Shown here: positions 44,485-53,431 of the stretch, one piece after another | Position numbering within the stretch: the stretch's first letter is position 1 | Layout of the letters: the number at the start of each line of letters is the position of its first letter | Source: Bacillota bacterium | GTDB lineage: Bacteria > Bacillota > Clostridia > Acetivibrionales > JANLFN01 | Assembly (NCBI GenBank): GCA_023397675.1 | Contig: JAEWTV010000042.1 | Span: 1-64,000 of the forward strand | DNA: 64,000 bases | Direction: 5' to 3' | Program-made: the position numbers and the translations under genes | The notes under the pieces: model-generated | Told to the model about the DNA's origin: nothing | Databases searched by the model: none | The model's input: the letters and a program-made list of their open reading frames with translations, nothing else

Positions 44485-45462
44485 TTATCTCGCGAGTAAA
44501 GTGTTAATCTCTTTTATTTGAGCATCGGTTAATGGACCAAATTCCATAGCTTTTGCATTTTCTTCAACCTGTTTTACTGTTTTAAATCCTGGAATTGGAA
44601 TGGTATTGTTGCTCTTTGCCCAAATCCATGCCAATGCTCCCTGGACAAGTGTACGGCCATTACTTGTTAAGATTTCTTTAATAGAATCAAGTATCCTTAA
44701 AAATTCTGGTACAGGTTTTCCATCTTTAAAATACGGAACCCATGAGTGACCAGCACCACGAACATCATCTTTTGATAATAGAGATTCTGCAGTAAACTTG
44801 CCACTTAAAAATCCCATTGCTAGAGGACTGCGATTCATACTGGCAAGGTTGTTCTTTTCACACAATTCAATTAACTGCGAAGCATCATCAAATACATTTA
44901 AACTATGCTGAATAACAGAACAGTTAGCTCTTTGTGCAAACAGCTTTGCACCATCCAAAAGATCTGTACTCCAACCATAAGTACGAATCTTACCTTTCTT
45001 AACAAGTTTATCAAGAGTCGTACATACCACATCTACATCAGCTACTGATATATTCCATTCATGAAGCAGGTAAACATCTATATAATCAGTATTAAGTCTT
45101 TTAAGTGATGCATCGCAGGCTCTTTCTATATACTCAGGTGTTATATTAACCCCATGTATGGTCTTGGTGGCCTCATTACCAAAATTTCCAAACTTTGTAG
45201 CAATCACGATGCTGTCCCTTTTTCCCGCAATTGCTTTTCCAATTATTTCTTCACTATGACCAACCCCATAACAATCGGCTGTATCCAAAAAGTTTACACC
45301 AAGCTCAAAAGCTCTGTGTATTGCCTTAACTGATTCAGCATCGTCAATATCACCCCAACCATCCGCTTTACCTTGGAAAAAAAACTCACCGCCTATTGCC
45401 CAGCTTCCCAATCCCATTGGACTTACTTTAATACCTGACCTTCCTAAAATTCTCTTTTCCAT
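44485..45462 (-). CDS. aldo/keto reductase
   Basis: 325 aa, GGGGG site. The catalytic tetrad region is visible: Asp and Tyr in FLDTADCYGVGHSEE, Lys in VIATKFG, His in VYLLHEWN. A C-terminal NADP(H)-binding segment IPIPGFKTVKQVEENAKA is present. It reduces a carbonyl substrate, which cannot be identified. It is 81 bp downstream of a tetR gene on the same strand, probably co-transcribed. Confidence 0.93.
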   Translation of the reverse strand: MEKRILGRSGIKVSPMGLGSWAIGGEFFFQGKADGWGDIDDAESVKAIHRAFELGVNFLDTADCYGVGHSEEIIGKAIAGKRDSIVIATKFGNFGNEATKTIHGVNITPEYIERACDASLKRLNTDYIDVYLLHEWNISVADVDVVCTTLDKLVKKGKIRTYGWSTDLLDGAKLFAQRANCSVIQHSLNVFDDASQLIELCEKNNLASMNRSPLAMGFLSGKFTAESLLSKDDVRGAGHSWVPYFKDGKPVPEFLRILDSIKEILTSNGRTLVQGALAWIWAKSNNTIPIPGFKTVKQVEENAKAMEFGPLTDAQIKEINTLLAR

Positions 45463-45543
45463 AATTGGTTCCCCCTTCTACCTACCATTTGTTTGATTTT
45501 CTATTTAAAAAAATTTACGCTCCACCATAAATTTTTTAATATT

Positions 45544-46131
45544 CTAAACGCTTTTTATTCCTTCCCAGAATAACTTAAAGCATTGATCCATATCGGAGTA
45601 ATTTTCTGAAATACTCATTACGGATATTGATACTCCCATTAACATAAAGTAGAATGCTTTTGCAGGCACTTCGGCCTTCATTGGTCGTATTTCCTCATTT
45701 GAAATTCCATCTTTAAACACCTGTACAAGCTGCTTTAGAAACTCTTCTTCTATATCAAGCGTCTTCTTATGTATTTCTTCCTTCATCATAGCCGGTGGGC
45801 AGTAATATATATGATTCCAGAAATCAATTTCTGTATTGTTCCAGTCATATTGCATATAATCCCTATAAATTGCCGTAAGTCTCTCCTTGATGGAATAATC
45901 CTTAGTTACATTTATAATTCTTTTAATATTTGAACGATATTTTTCGGTAATGCTCTCAAAAAGTTCCCTGAATATCTCTTCCTTACTTTTGAAATAAAAA
46001 TAAAGTGATGCCTTATTGATACCTACCTGCGCAGCAATAGTATCAACACGTGCCCCCTCATATCCATATGTTGAAAAGACTATAAGTGATTCCGTCAATA
46101 TTCGCTCACGCGTAATTGTTCCTTTACCCAT
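45544..46131 (-). CDS. TetR/AcrR family transcriptional regulator
   Basis: 195 aa, AGGAGG site. N-terminal TetR HTH (RERILTESLIVFSTYGYEGARVDTIAAQVGI; KASLYFYFKSKEEIF). The C-terminal ligand domain is divergent. It likely represses its own operon with the aldo/keto reductase. The promoter at 46194-46222 is near-perfect, which fits a gene held off by a repressor. Confidence 0.92.
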   Translation of the reverse strand: MGKGTITRERILTESLIVFSTYGYEGARVDTIAAQVGINKASLYFYFKSKEEIFRELFESITEKYRSNIKRIINVTKDYSIKERLTAIYRDYMQYDWNNTEIDFWNHIYYCPPAMMKEEIHKKTLDIEEEFLKQLVQVFKDGISNEEIRPMKAEVPAKAFYFMLMGVSISVMSISENYSDMDQCFKLFWEGIKSV

Positions 46132-46193
46132 TTCATCCTCCTGGGTTTATATAGTGTCATTAAGAATCTAACAACTGTTTGGTTTATAATTTT

Positions 46194-46222
46194 ATTATAG
46201 TGACCTTAAATATTGTTGTCAA
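46194..46222 (-). promoter_or_regulatory. consensus promoter of tetR-aldo/keto reductase
   Basis: Minus strand TTGACA (46222-46217), 17-bp spacer, TATAAT (46199-46194): both hexamers perfect. The predicted start is near 46187, ~55 nt before tetR. Confidence 0.8.
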
Positions 46223-46232
46223 TAATTTTTAC

Positions 46233-46268
46233 AAAAAAAGTACATTCTTTTTTAAATGTACTTTTTGA
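46233..46268. terminator. terminator of the unknown gene at 46271-46597
   Basis: A 12-bp perfect stem (46235-46246 with 46255-46266) with A/T-rich ends, immediately after the stop codon of the unknown gene and just upstream of the tetR promoter. Confidence 0.75.
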
Positions 46269-46270
46269 CT

Positions 46271-46597
46271 TTAATTATTATTTGCAATTGTTTGTTTGGT
46301 TTTTTTACGTTCCTTAAGATACTTATCATACATTTTGTTTGCGTCATTTATAATGGACTTGATAATATCAATATAGTCCTGAATATTAACACCGTCGTCT
46401 ATTTTCAGCAATACCTCATTTCCTGTAATGCTGACTTTTTTCTTCCTTAAAGCCGTTCCTCTCCTGTATTTGAAAAAGAAAAACTGCTTCCATGTTTCAT
46501 CCGGAACTCCTGCAAGCCCTGCCTGGATAATATAACCGTTTTTCATTGAATCCTTATATCTTTTGTCCTTTGAAACACATATGTATAAAATGTTCAC
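46271..46597 (-). CDS. hypothetical protein
   Basis: 108 aa from the GTG at 46597, which lies 8 nt after GGGAG; an ATG at 46618 has no ribosome site. Composition is Lys-rich and soluble with no signal or membrane segment. A short N-terminal beta strand (NILYICVSKDKR) and a C-terminal Lys/Asp-rich helix (~65-100) can be seen. I recognise no family. It lies downstream of nrdR on the same strand and could be co-transcribed with it. Confidence 0.65.
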   Translation of the reverse strand: MNILYICVSKDKRYKDSMKNGYIIQAGLAGVPDETWKQFFFFKYRRGTALRKKKVSITGNEVLLKIDDGVNIQDYIDIIKSIINDANKMYDKYLKERKKTKQTIANNN

Positions 46598-46688
46598 TTT
46601 GTACTCTCCCTTCAACATAGCTTAAACATTATATGCATGAGAAAGTAAAATGATGACATTATTATACTTCGTTTTCCTGGTTATATAA

Positions 46689-47144
46689 TCACTTGTCTTT
46701 TAAAAGCTTATGCAGTTCATCCATAAAAGTATTAATATCCTTGAATTGCCTGTAAACAGAGGCGAACCTTACATAGGCAACTTCATCAAGGTTTTTGAGA
46801 CGTGCCATTATCATTTCGCCAATTGCCTGACTAGAAATTTCTCTCTGGAATGAATTATAAATCTGAGCCTCAATTTCTTCTACAAGCTTTTCAAGATCGG
46901 TTATTGATACAGGTCTTTTTTCACACGCTCTCAACAAACCATTCAACAGCTTTTCCCGGTTAAACGGCTGACGTGTCTTATCCTTTTTTATAACCATCAG
47001 CGGAAGACTTTCTACTTTTTCATAGGTTGTGAATCTTCTCATACATTTGGAACATTCACGTCTTCTCCTGATAGCAAAGCCTTCATCAGTTGGCCTTGAA
47101 TCAATAACCTTGTCCTCTTCAAACCCACAGTAAGGACATTTCAT
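46689..47144 (-). CDS. nrdR: transcriptional repressor NrdR
   Basis: 151 aa, GGGGG site. Zinc ribbon cysteines 3, 6, 31 and 34 (CPYCGF; CSKCMRRF) and an ATP-cone domain (PLMVIKKDKTRQPFNREKLLNGLLRACEKR in two parts). It represses ribonucleotide reductase genes in response to ATP/dATP. None of its targets is in the window. Confidence 0.97.
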   Translation of the reverse strand: MKCPYCGFEEDKVIDSRPTDEGFAIRRRRECSKCMRRFTTYEKVESLPLMVIKKDKTRQPFNREKLLNGLLRACEKRPVSITDLEKLVEEIEAQIYNSFQREISSQAIGEMIMARLKNLDEVAYVRFASVYRQFKDINTFMDELHKLLKDK

Positions 47145-47243
47145 AGCAAACCCCCTATTAACTTTCCTTTTATCTTTTGTATTATTTATTTATCCAATAT
47201 ATAGTATCGGCTTTTACAGAATATACTTTATACTGAATATTTC

Positions 47244-47504
47244 CTACTCAAAATGCTTCCGTATGTACCTTTCTTCCACATCGACCAGAATAATGTCTTC
47301 GCCTATTTTTTTTACATTTTCCCAAGGTATTATAAACTCATTGCCCTTTCCTATAATTCCGAAGAGCCTGCCTCCGCCAGGTATAATAATAGCCTCTATA
47401 CGTCCATCCTCCAGATTTACTTCAACATCGTAAACAAACCCCAGCCGCCTTCCATCAGACATATTAATAACTTCCTTCTGTTTGAAATCGGATGTCCTGT
47501 TCAT
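47244..47504 (-). CDS. YlmC/YmxH family PRC-barrel protein
   Basis: 86 aa, GAGGGGG site. A PRC-barrel pattern (DFKQKEVINMSDGRRLGFVYD; IIPGGGRLFGIIG; IPWENVKKIGEDIILV). The family is encoded after sigG in spore-formers; the role is unclear but sporulation-linked. Confidence 0.93.
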   Translation of the reverse strand: MNRTSDFKQKEVINMSDGRRLGFVYDVEVNLEDGRIEAIIIPGGGRLFGIIGKGNEFIIPWENVKKIGEDIILVDVEERYIRKHFE

Positions 47505-47572
47505 TGGAAAACCCCCTCTGACAGTTTTTTAAACAAGTTTATATAATTATATGCAAGTCAGGCCCAAGTATG

Positions 47573-47594
47573 AAAAAAACACCTTTCGGTGTTT
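47573..47594 (-). terminator. terminator of sigG
   Basis: A 7-bp stem AAACACC/GGTGTTT (47577-47583 with 47588-47594), TTTC loop, followed by a run of T bases on the minus strand; 18 bp after the sigG stop. Confidence 0.8.
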
Positions 47595-47611
47595 CTCTCC
47601 TGATTAAATAT

Positions 47612-48385
47612 TCAGATGAATTTTTTCATATGCATTAATGCAGTTTTCTCAAGTCTTGAAACCTGCGCCTGAGAAATTCCTATTTCTTCTGCAACCTCCA
47701 TCTGGGTTCTTCCTTCAAAAAACCTCAGATTAAGTATGAGCTTTTCCCTGTCATTAAGCTTTCTCATAGCTTCCTTCAACGAAATTTCTTCAAGCCATTT
47801 TTCATCATGGTTTTTTTCATCACTAACCTGATCCATTACAAAAATAGCATCTCCGCCGTCATGATACACCGATTCGAATAGTGAGATAGGATCCTGGATT
47901 GCATCAAGTGCAAAAACAATCTCTTCTTTCGGAATTTTAAGTTCTTCAGCGATTTCCGCAATGGACGGCTCTTTGGAATTTTTAGTTGTAAGCCTTTCCT
48001 TTGCCTGTAAGGCTTTATATGCGATATCCCTCAAAGACCTACTGACACGTATTGAATTATTATCTCTGAGGTACCTTCTAATTTCACCGATAATCATGGG
48101 AACGGCATAAGTTGAAAACTTTACATTCTGTGTAACATCAAAATTGTCAATTGCTTTAATCAAACCTATGCAGCCAACCTGGAACAAATCATCCACATAT
48201 TCTCCCCTGTTGTTGAATCTCTGAATAACGCTGAGAACCAGTCTCAGGTTTCCCCTTATAAACTCTTCCCTTGCAGTAGTATCACCCTTATGCATTCTAT
48301 CGAACAGTTCTTTCTTTTGCTCATTTGAAAGAATGGGCAGTTTGGAAGTGTTTACACCACAAATCTCAACCTTGTTGACTAGCAT
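47612..48385 (-). CDS. sigG: forespore sigma factor SigG
   Basis: 257 aa from the ATG at 48385, GGGAGG at good spacing. The family-specific N-terminus MLVNKVEICGVNTSKLP is diagnostic. Regions 2 (DLFQVGCIGLIKAIDNFD), 3 and 4 (RTQMEVAEEIGISQAQVSRLEK) are intact. It drives late forespore genes. A SigF/SigG-type promoter precedes it. Confidence 0.98.
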   Translation of the reverse strand: MLVNKVEICGVNTSKLPILSNEQKKELFDRMHKGDTTAREEFIRGNLRLVLSVIQRFNNRGEYVDDLFQVGCIGLIKAIDNFDVTQNVKFSTYAVPMIIGEIRRYLRDNNSIRVSRSLRDIAYKALQAKERLTTKNSKEPSIAEIAEELKIPKEEIVFALDAIQDPISLFESVYHDGGDAIFVMDQVSDEKNHDEKWLEEISLKEAMRKLNDREKLILNLRFFEGRTQMEVAEEIGISQAQVSRLEKTALMHMKKFI

Positions 48386-48421
48386 AGAAAAACCTCCCGG
48401 CATCAAAATTATGTCTAAATT

Positions 48422-48450
48422 CATTATTGCCATGGAGGTTTTTTTTATAC
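48422..48450 (-). promoter_or_regulatory. forespore-type (SigF/SigG) promoter of sigG
   Basis: Minus strand -35 GTATA (48450-48446) and -10 GGCAATAATG (48431-48422), which fits the SigF -10 pattern GGNNANANTR. The spacer is 14 bp, one short of the common length. Confidence 0.6.
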
Positions 48451-48518
48451 TGAAGACAACGCCAAAAAATTTTTGAAAAACGCCTTGACAAAGGGTTTGC
48501 AGTTATTTCAGGTTGTTA

Positions 48519-49250
48519 CTAAATCATCTTGTTTATCTCTTTTTTCAACCTGCTGATTATCCTTTTTTCAAGCCTTGATATATAGGATTGTGAAATTCCA
48601 AGCATATCGGCTACTTCCTTCTGAGTTTTCTCAACACCATTTGCAAGCCCGAATCTTAGTTCCATAATTTTCTTTTCACGAACAGAAAGTTTTTTCATTG
48701 CATTGTTCAGAAGTTCTTTATCAACCTCATCCTCAATGCTTCTGTGAATCAGATCATTATCAGTTCCTAATATGTCTGAAAGCAGCAGTTCATTTCCGTC
48801 CCAATCAATATTAAGAGGCTCATCAATTGAAATTTCAGTTTTAACCCTGTTGTTTCTTCTTAGATACATGAGTATTTCATTTTCAATACACCTTGAAGCA
48901 TAGGTGGCAAGCTTTATGTTTTTGGACGGGTTAAAGGTGTTTATGGCTTTTATGAGACCTATTGTACCTATAGAAATCAAGTCTTCAACACCAACTCCTG
49001 TGTTTTCAAACTTTCTGGCTATGTATACTACAAGTCTTAAATTTCTTTCAATAAGTATTGATTTTACTCCGTAATCACTTTTCTCCAGCCTCCCCAACAG
49101 GTAATTCTCTTCCTCACTGCTTAACGGAGGCGGCAGTGCTTCACTTCCTCCAATATAGTGAACAGGATACTGTTTCTGAATTTTTAATGTTTTTAAAATA
49201 TTTAAATATTTAATCCAAATAACAAGCTTCAATCTTTTTAAACTATACAT
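48519..49250 (-). CDS. sigE: mother-cell sigma factor pro-SigE
   Basis: 243 aa, AAAGGGG site. An N-terminal pro-sequence of ~27-30 residues (hydrophobic/basic helix) is followed by the SigE core (YIGGSEALPPPLSSEEE, VEDLISIGTIGLIKAINTFN, KTQKEVADMLGISQSYISRLEKR). SpoIIGA, encoded just upstream, cleaves the pro-sequence after engulfment signalling. Confidence 0.98.
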   Translation of the reverse strand: MYSLKRLKLVIWIKYLNILKTLKIQKQYPVHYIGGSEALPPPLSSEEENYLLGRLEKSDYGVKSILIERNLRLVVYIARKFENTGVGVEDLISIGTIGLIKAINTFNPSKNIKLATYASRCIENEILMYLRRNNRVKTEISIDEPLNIDWDGNELLLSDILGTDNDLIHRSIEDEVDKELLNNAMKKLSVREKKIMELRFGLANGVEKTQKEVADMLGISQSYISRLEKRIISRLKKEINKMI

Positions 49251-49332
49251 TTCACAGCCCCTTTCATATTTAATCCTGTATACTTTAAGTATTTAATCAG
49301 GGAAATCACTTTAGGATACTCAACAATAATAA

Positions 49333-50232
49333 TTATCCAACCAGTTCAGGATTCAGTAGTGCTCTATACTTGTCGGATTTTGAAAGCATACTGTTGTAAA
49401 TTCCTATAATAACGTCGTTTATGTCCTTCTTTTGCTGACTCTCACCAATTTCTATGCAATCAGGCTTAAACCCTATAAGCATTCCGTTTTCCTTTCCGAG
49501 TGAAGTGAATGGAATCAATCTGAATCTTGAATACCATAAGGATTGAGAAATTACCGCAGTTACTTTGGCAAGATCATTTTCCTTTGATTCATCAAATATG
49601 CTTCTTATCTCATCAGGAAGCATTTCTCTGATTGCTTTGAATTCTACAACTACAACCGGCATATTTGTTAGAGGATCATGCAGTGAATTACCTGTATCAA
49701 CCAATGCAGCAAGGCATGTTTTTCTGCCTTCAAAAGTAATTTCTACAGGAAGAAGCAGTTTCTCTCTTTCAAACCTGTGTTGAAATATCTCCCAGAATAT
49801 TCTAACAATAATACCAACAGTAATTATAGTTAAAAGCAGTACAATTGTTTGAGATTCCCAGAATACATAAACCACACCGTTTTTAACAAATCCACCATTT
49901 TGGTTAAAATAAAGGAATGCAAATGCAGCACCTGCAAAAATAAATGTAGATGCATAAAATAATACTAGGGTTTTAATAAATTCCCTTACTTTCCGTGGGT
50001 AAAAAACGGCAACTACAATAAGAAGAGATAACGCGAATTTGAAAACAGCAGTGTAGTATGCTTTAAAGCCTGGGAAGATTAACAGGAAAACTACATAAAC
50101 AGCACCGATTGCTGCACCGCAGAACAGTCTCAAAGCTGATGTTTTTTTTCTTAAAAACTTTGATGTCACATATAAAATCAAATAGTTCATAACCAGGTTT
50201 TCTAAAAAAAGAACATCTATATATACTTCCAC
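49333..50232 (-). CDS. spoIIGA: sigma-E processing peptidase SpoIIGA
   Basis: 299 aa from the GTG at 50232, 8 nt after GGGG; the TTG at 50256 has no site. Five membrane helices (~1-145) form the sensor part. The C-terminal aspartic protease domain has LVDTGNSLHDP. It activates pro-SigE in the mother cell in response to SpoIIR. Operon spoIIGA-sigE. Confidence 0.96.
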   Translation of the reverse strand: MEVYIDVLFLENLVMNYLILYVTSKFLRKKTSALRLFCGAAIGAVYVVFLLIFPGFKAYYTAVFKFALSLLIVVAVFYPRKVREFIKTLVLFYASTFIFAGAAFAFLYFNQNGGFVKNGVVYVFWESQTIVLLLTIITVGIIVRIFWEIFQHRFEREKLLLPVEITFEGRKTCLAALVDTGNSLHDPLTNMPVVVVEFKAIREMLPDEIRSIFDESKENDLAKVTAVISQSLWYSRFRLIPFTSLGKENGMLIGFKPDCIEIGESQQKKDINDVIIGIYNSMLSKSDKYRALLNPELVG

Positions 50233-50297
50233 CTCAATAACCCCACAGTCAGACAATCCCTAATATTATATATTCTAAAGCTTGTTTGTTTATGAAT

Positions 50298-50331
50298 ATT
50301 ATATATTTGTCCGTCATAATATTTTGTCAAA
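50298..50331 (-). promoter_or_regulatory. Spo0A-dependent promoter of spoIIGA-sigE
   Basis: Minus strand -35 TTGACA (50330-50325) and -10 TATAAT (50303-50298) are 21 bp apart, too far for ordinary sigma-A activity. A perfect 0A box TTTGTCAAA (plus strand 50323-50331) overlaps the -35, and a weaker TTTGTC half-match is at 50306. The Bacillus spoIIG promoter shares the long spacing and 0A boxes. Confidence 0.75.
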
Positions 50332-50361
50332 CTGTATTACTGAAACTGAAAAATCGTATGA

Positions 50362-50398
50362 CAAAAAAACACCAGAATCAGTAAGATTCCGGTGTTTT
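50362..50398 (-). terminator. terminator of ftsZ
   Basis: A 14-bp stem with one G-U pair (50366-50379 with 50385-50398), ending in a T-run on the minus strand, 19 bp after the ftsZ stop and upstream of the spoIIGA promoter. Confidence 0.85.
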
Positions 50399-50416
50399 CA
50401 CAGTTTATATAATATT

Positions 50417-51505
50417 TTATTTAAGTCTGTTACGTCTCAGGAAGGTTGGAATATCAAGCTCATCGCTTGGTGATGCTGGAGCCTGTTGTTGCTGTTTGTC
50501 AGCCGTAGAAGTACTCCTTTCAACAACTTTCTCAGTTTTCTTGATTACAGGGCCTTTTTCAAAGCCTGTTGCAATAACTGTGATAAGTATCTCATCCTTC
50601 ATATTGTCATCTATTACAGAACCGAAAATGATATTTGCGTCAGGGTCAACAGATTTCTGAACAAGCTCCGCTGCCGTATTAACTTCAAACATTCCGAGAT
50701 CGGGACCACCTGTAATATTAAAGAGAACTCCTCTTGCACCTTCAATTGAAGTCTCAAGCAGAGGACTATGTATAGCCTGTTTTGCCGCTTCTTCAGCTCT
50801 ATTTTCACCGGAAGCTCTACCTATACCCATATGGGCAAGTCCTGTATTAAGCATTATTGTCTTGACATCAGCGAAGTCCACATTAACCAAACCAGGAACA
50901 GCTATTACGTCTGATATACCCTGTACACCCTGTCTCAGAACATCATCTGCAATTTTAAAAGCATCAACGATTGATGTTTTCTTTTCCACTACCTGCAGAA
51001 GTCTGTCATTGGGGATAGTAACAAGCGTATCAACGCTGTCCTTGAGGTTTTCTATACCCCTTTCGGCGTGCTGCATACGTTTTCTTCCTTCAAACATAAA
51101 AGGCTTTGTAACAACACCGACAGTGAGAATTCCCATTTCCCTAGATATCTGTGCAACAACCGGAGCTGCACCAGTACCCGTTCCACCGCCCATACCTGCT
51201 GTAACGAAAACCATATCGGCTCCCTTAATAGCCTGAGCAATTTCATCTCTACTCTCATTAGCAGCTTTTTCACCGATTTCAGGGTTTGCGCCCGCTCCAA
51301 GTCCTCTTGTGAGCTTGTCCCCTATCTGAATTTTTGTATTAGCCTTTGAAGAAAACAGCGCCTGTTTATCTGTATTAATAGCAATAAACTCGATTCCCCT
51401 AAGTCCAGCAGCAATCATTCTGTTTACTGCATTGCTTCCGCCACCGCCAACACCGATTACTTTAATCTGTGCAAACTGTCCCATGTCAAGATCAAATTCC
51501 AGCAA
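50417..51505 (-). CDS. ftsZ: cell division protein FtsZ
   Basis: 362 aa, TTG start after GGGGG. GTPase motifs GVGGGGSNAVNRM, tubulin signature GGGTGTGAAP, and NDRLL. A short Gln/Pro linker leads to the C-terminal FtsA/SepF-binding peptide (DELDIPTFLRRNR). It forms the Z ring. A 227-bp AT-rich gap upstream may carry promoters. Confidence 0.98.
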   Translation of the reverse strand: MLEFDLDMGQFAQIKVIGVGGGGSNAVNRMIAAGLRGIEFIAINTDKQALFSSKANTKIQIGDKLTRGLGAGANPEIGEKAANESRDEIAQAIKGADMVFVTAGMGGGTGTGAAPVVAQISREMGILTVGVVTKPFMFEGRKRMQHAERGIENLKDSVDTLVTIPNDRLLQVVEKKTSIVDAFKIADDVLRQGVQGISDVIAVPGLVNVDFADVKTIMLNTGLAHMGIGRASGENRAEEAAKQAIHSPLLETSIEGARGVLFNITGGPDLGMFEVNTAAELVQKSVDPDANIIFGSVIDDNMKDEILITVIATGFEKGPVIKKTEKVVERSTSTADKQQQQAPASPSDELDIPTFLRRNRLK

Positions 51506-51732
51506 AATAAATCCCCCTTTTGTATAGAGCTTTCATCATTTGTTAGTCAAAACCCTGGCAAACCAATTTTTATGCGGTATTAGCATGCAAGGATATAAAT
51601 TTACCAATCATACATTTAAATATATAATATTGTCACAAATAACGCAACACCGTATTTAATTTTCATAATAAATATATTATATAAGTATTATAATCTAAAA
51701 TTCTTATCAAGTATATATAACCATTGACCTAT

Positions 51733-52968
51733 TTAACTCAGTCTTTTTATGAAATTTGACAATCTTCCAAATAAGCCTGTACCCTTTTCTTTAGGTACTT
51801 CCCTTTTCCTTTTGATTTCAGAGATGGCACATGTATCTTTACGGGTTTTGCTAACGAACTTTATAATTCCCGCTGCTGTCATATACTCAGCTTTTGTAAT
51901 ACCATTAAGCTTTGGACATGCAACTCGTGCTGGAAGGTCAAAAACTTCTGTTGCAAGCTGTTTGCCCCCGTCTATATGTGAAATGCCACCGCCTGCAAGT
52001 ACAATACCTGCTGCATAATTGCCCGCTAAACCAGCTTTGCTTATTGAATTACTGCAGAGTGAAAGAATTTCATAAACGCGAGCTTCTATTATTTCAACTA
52101 TTTCAGAAACCTTAATGGACTTTTTCTTATTTTCATTAATTTCAGAGACTAGAATTTCCTGATCATTCTTAATAAGAGAGGTTAAAGCAAGTTCGTACTG
52201 CCTTTTAAGCTTTTCTGCATCATCACGAGATATTTTGAGTCCGATGGAAACATCATTTGTAATGTGTTCCCCGCCAACAGGTATTGAATCATAGAAAATG
52301 AGCCTGTTATTTTTGAATACCGATATATCAGTTACCTGGGCCCCTACATCAATAAGTACAACCCCTATTTCCTTCTCCTCATTAGTGAGGGCCATTTCAG
52401 CAGTAGCCATAGATTCTACTATAAGACCGTCAATTTTAATGTCAGCCTTTTCAATGGATTTTACTATATTCTGAACCGAGGTGATTTTCCCTGCTATTAC
52501 ATCAGCCTCAACTTCAAGCTTATTTCCCACCATACCTACCGGATCAACTATTTCATCATATCCGTCAATAATATACTGTCTTGGAACTATATCTATAATC
52601 TGTTTATCATCAGAAAGCTCCAGGTTTTTTACATTATATAACAGCTTGTCTATATCCTTTTGAATAACTTCCCGGTCATCACCGGAAATATCCGCAGAAG
52701 ACTTATAGTCAAGGACAGAAACGTGCATTCCGATTATGTTCACGTAAGCTGAGCCTACCTTGAATCCGGTCATTGCTTCAGCACGTTCAACAGAGCTTTT
52801 AACAGCTCTTGCAACACTTTCGATATCAATAATAACACCTTTTTTTATTCCAGTGCAGGACTCCATACCTTCTCCGATAAGTTCCGGTTCAGAGGACTTA
52901 CAGACCTGTCCGATAACCGTACATACCTTTGAAGTTCCTATGTCAATCCCTACAACAATGTCACTCAC
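51733..52968 (-). CDS. ftsA: cell division protein FtsA
   Basis: 411 aa. Actin-like fold: phosphate 1 VVGIDIGTSKVCTVIG, 1C domain, phosphate 2 VLIDVGAQVTDISVF, adenosine motif GIVLAGGGISHIDG. The C-terminal amphipathic helix (LFGRLSNFIKRL) anchors it to the membrane. Operon with ftsZ. Confidence 0.97.
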   Translation of the reverse strand: MSDIVVGIDIGTSKVCTVIGQVCKSSEPELIGEGMESCTGIKKGVIIDIESVARAVKSSVERAEAMTGFKVGSAYVNIIGMHVSVLDYKSSADISGDDREVIQKDIDKLLYNVKNLELSDDKQIIDIVPRQYIIDGYDEIVDPVGMVGNKLEVEADVIAGKITSVQNIVKSIEKADIKIDGLIVESMATAEMALTNEEKEIGVVLIDVGAQVTDISVFKNNRLIFYDSIPVGGEHITNDVSIGLKISRDDAEKLKRQYELALTSLIKNDQEILVSEINENKKKSIKVSEIVEIIEARVYEILSLCSNSISKAGLAGNYAAGIVLAGGGISHIDGGKQLATEVFDLPARVACPKLNGITKAEYMTAAGIIKFVSKTRKDTCAISEIKRKREVPKEKGTGLFGRLSNFIKRLS

Positions 52969-53053
52969 CTGATTACCTCCCAGGGAAATTAAGCCTGTAA
53001 ATATTTGCTATGAAAAGCATTTTAGACAATATAAGACACAATTCAACTTACTT

Positions 53054-53404
53054 CTATACTATATTATCTTTTTTCGAAAATTTGTTCAATAGGAATCTTC
53101 TAATAATTGCAAAATTCAAGAACAACCTGTTTCCGAATGCAAACACAGCCGCCAAATACAAGGGTATTCCAAGTTTATCACCAATATATGCCAGTAGTGC
53201 AGCAAGCAATGCGTTTCCGAAAAAACCCGAAAGGAATATTTTCATATTGAATTTAGCCTGAAGTGTAGCTACAATTCCTCCGAAAACCGAGTCCAGCGAT
53301 GCCAGGATAGCAACCGCAACGTAATTTGAATACTGTGAGGGTATATAAAATGGTACGAACAACCCAATCAGTATTCCGAATATAAGGCCTAAAACAGGCA
53401 TCAT
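53054..53404 (-). CDS. sbp: small basic family protein (Sbp)
   Basis: 116 aa, GAGGGGG site. Three membrane helices and the family pattern FVPFYIPSQYSNYVAVAILA..DSVFGGI. Conserved between ftsQ and ftsA in Firmicutes and Actinobacteria; role in division not defined. Confidence 0.92.
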   Translation of the reverse strand: MMPVLGLIFGILIGLFVPFYIPSQYSNYVAVAILASLDSVFGGIVATLQAKFNMKIFLSGFFGNALLAALLAYIGDKLGIPLYLAAVFAFGNRLFLNFAIIRRFLLNKFSKKDNIV

Positions 53405-53431
53405 GTTATTTCCCCCTCTTATATGTACTAT

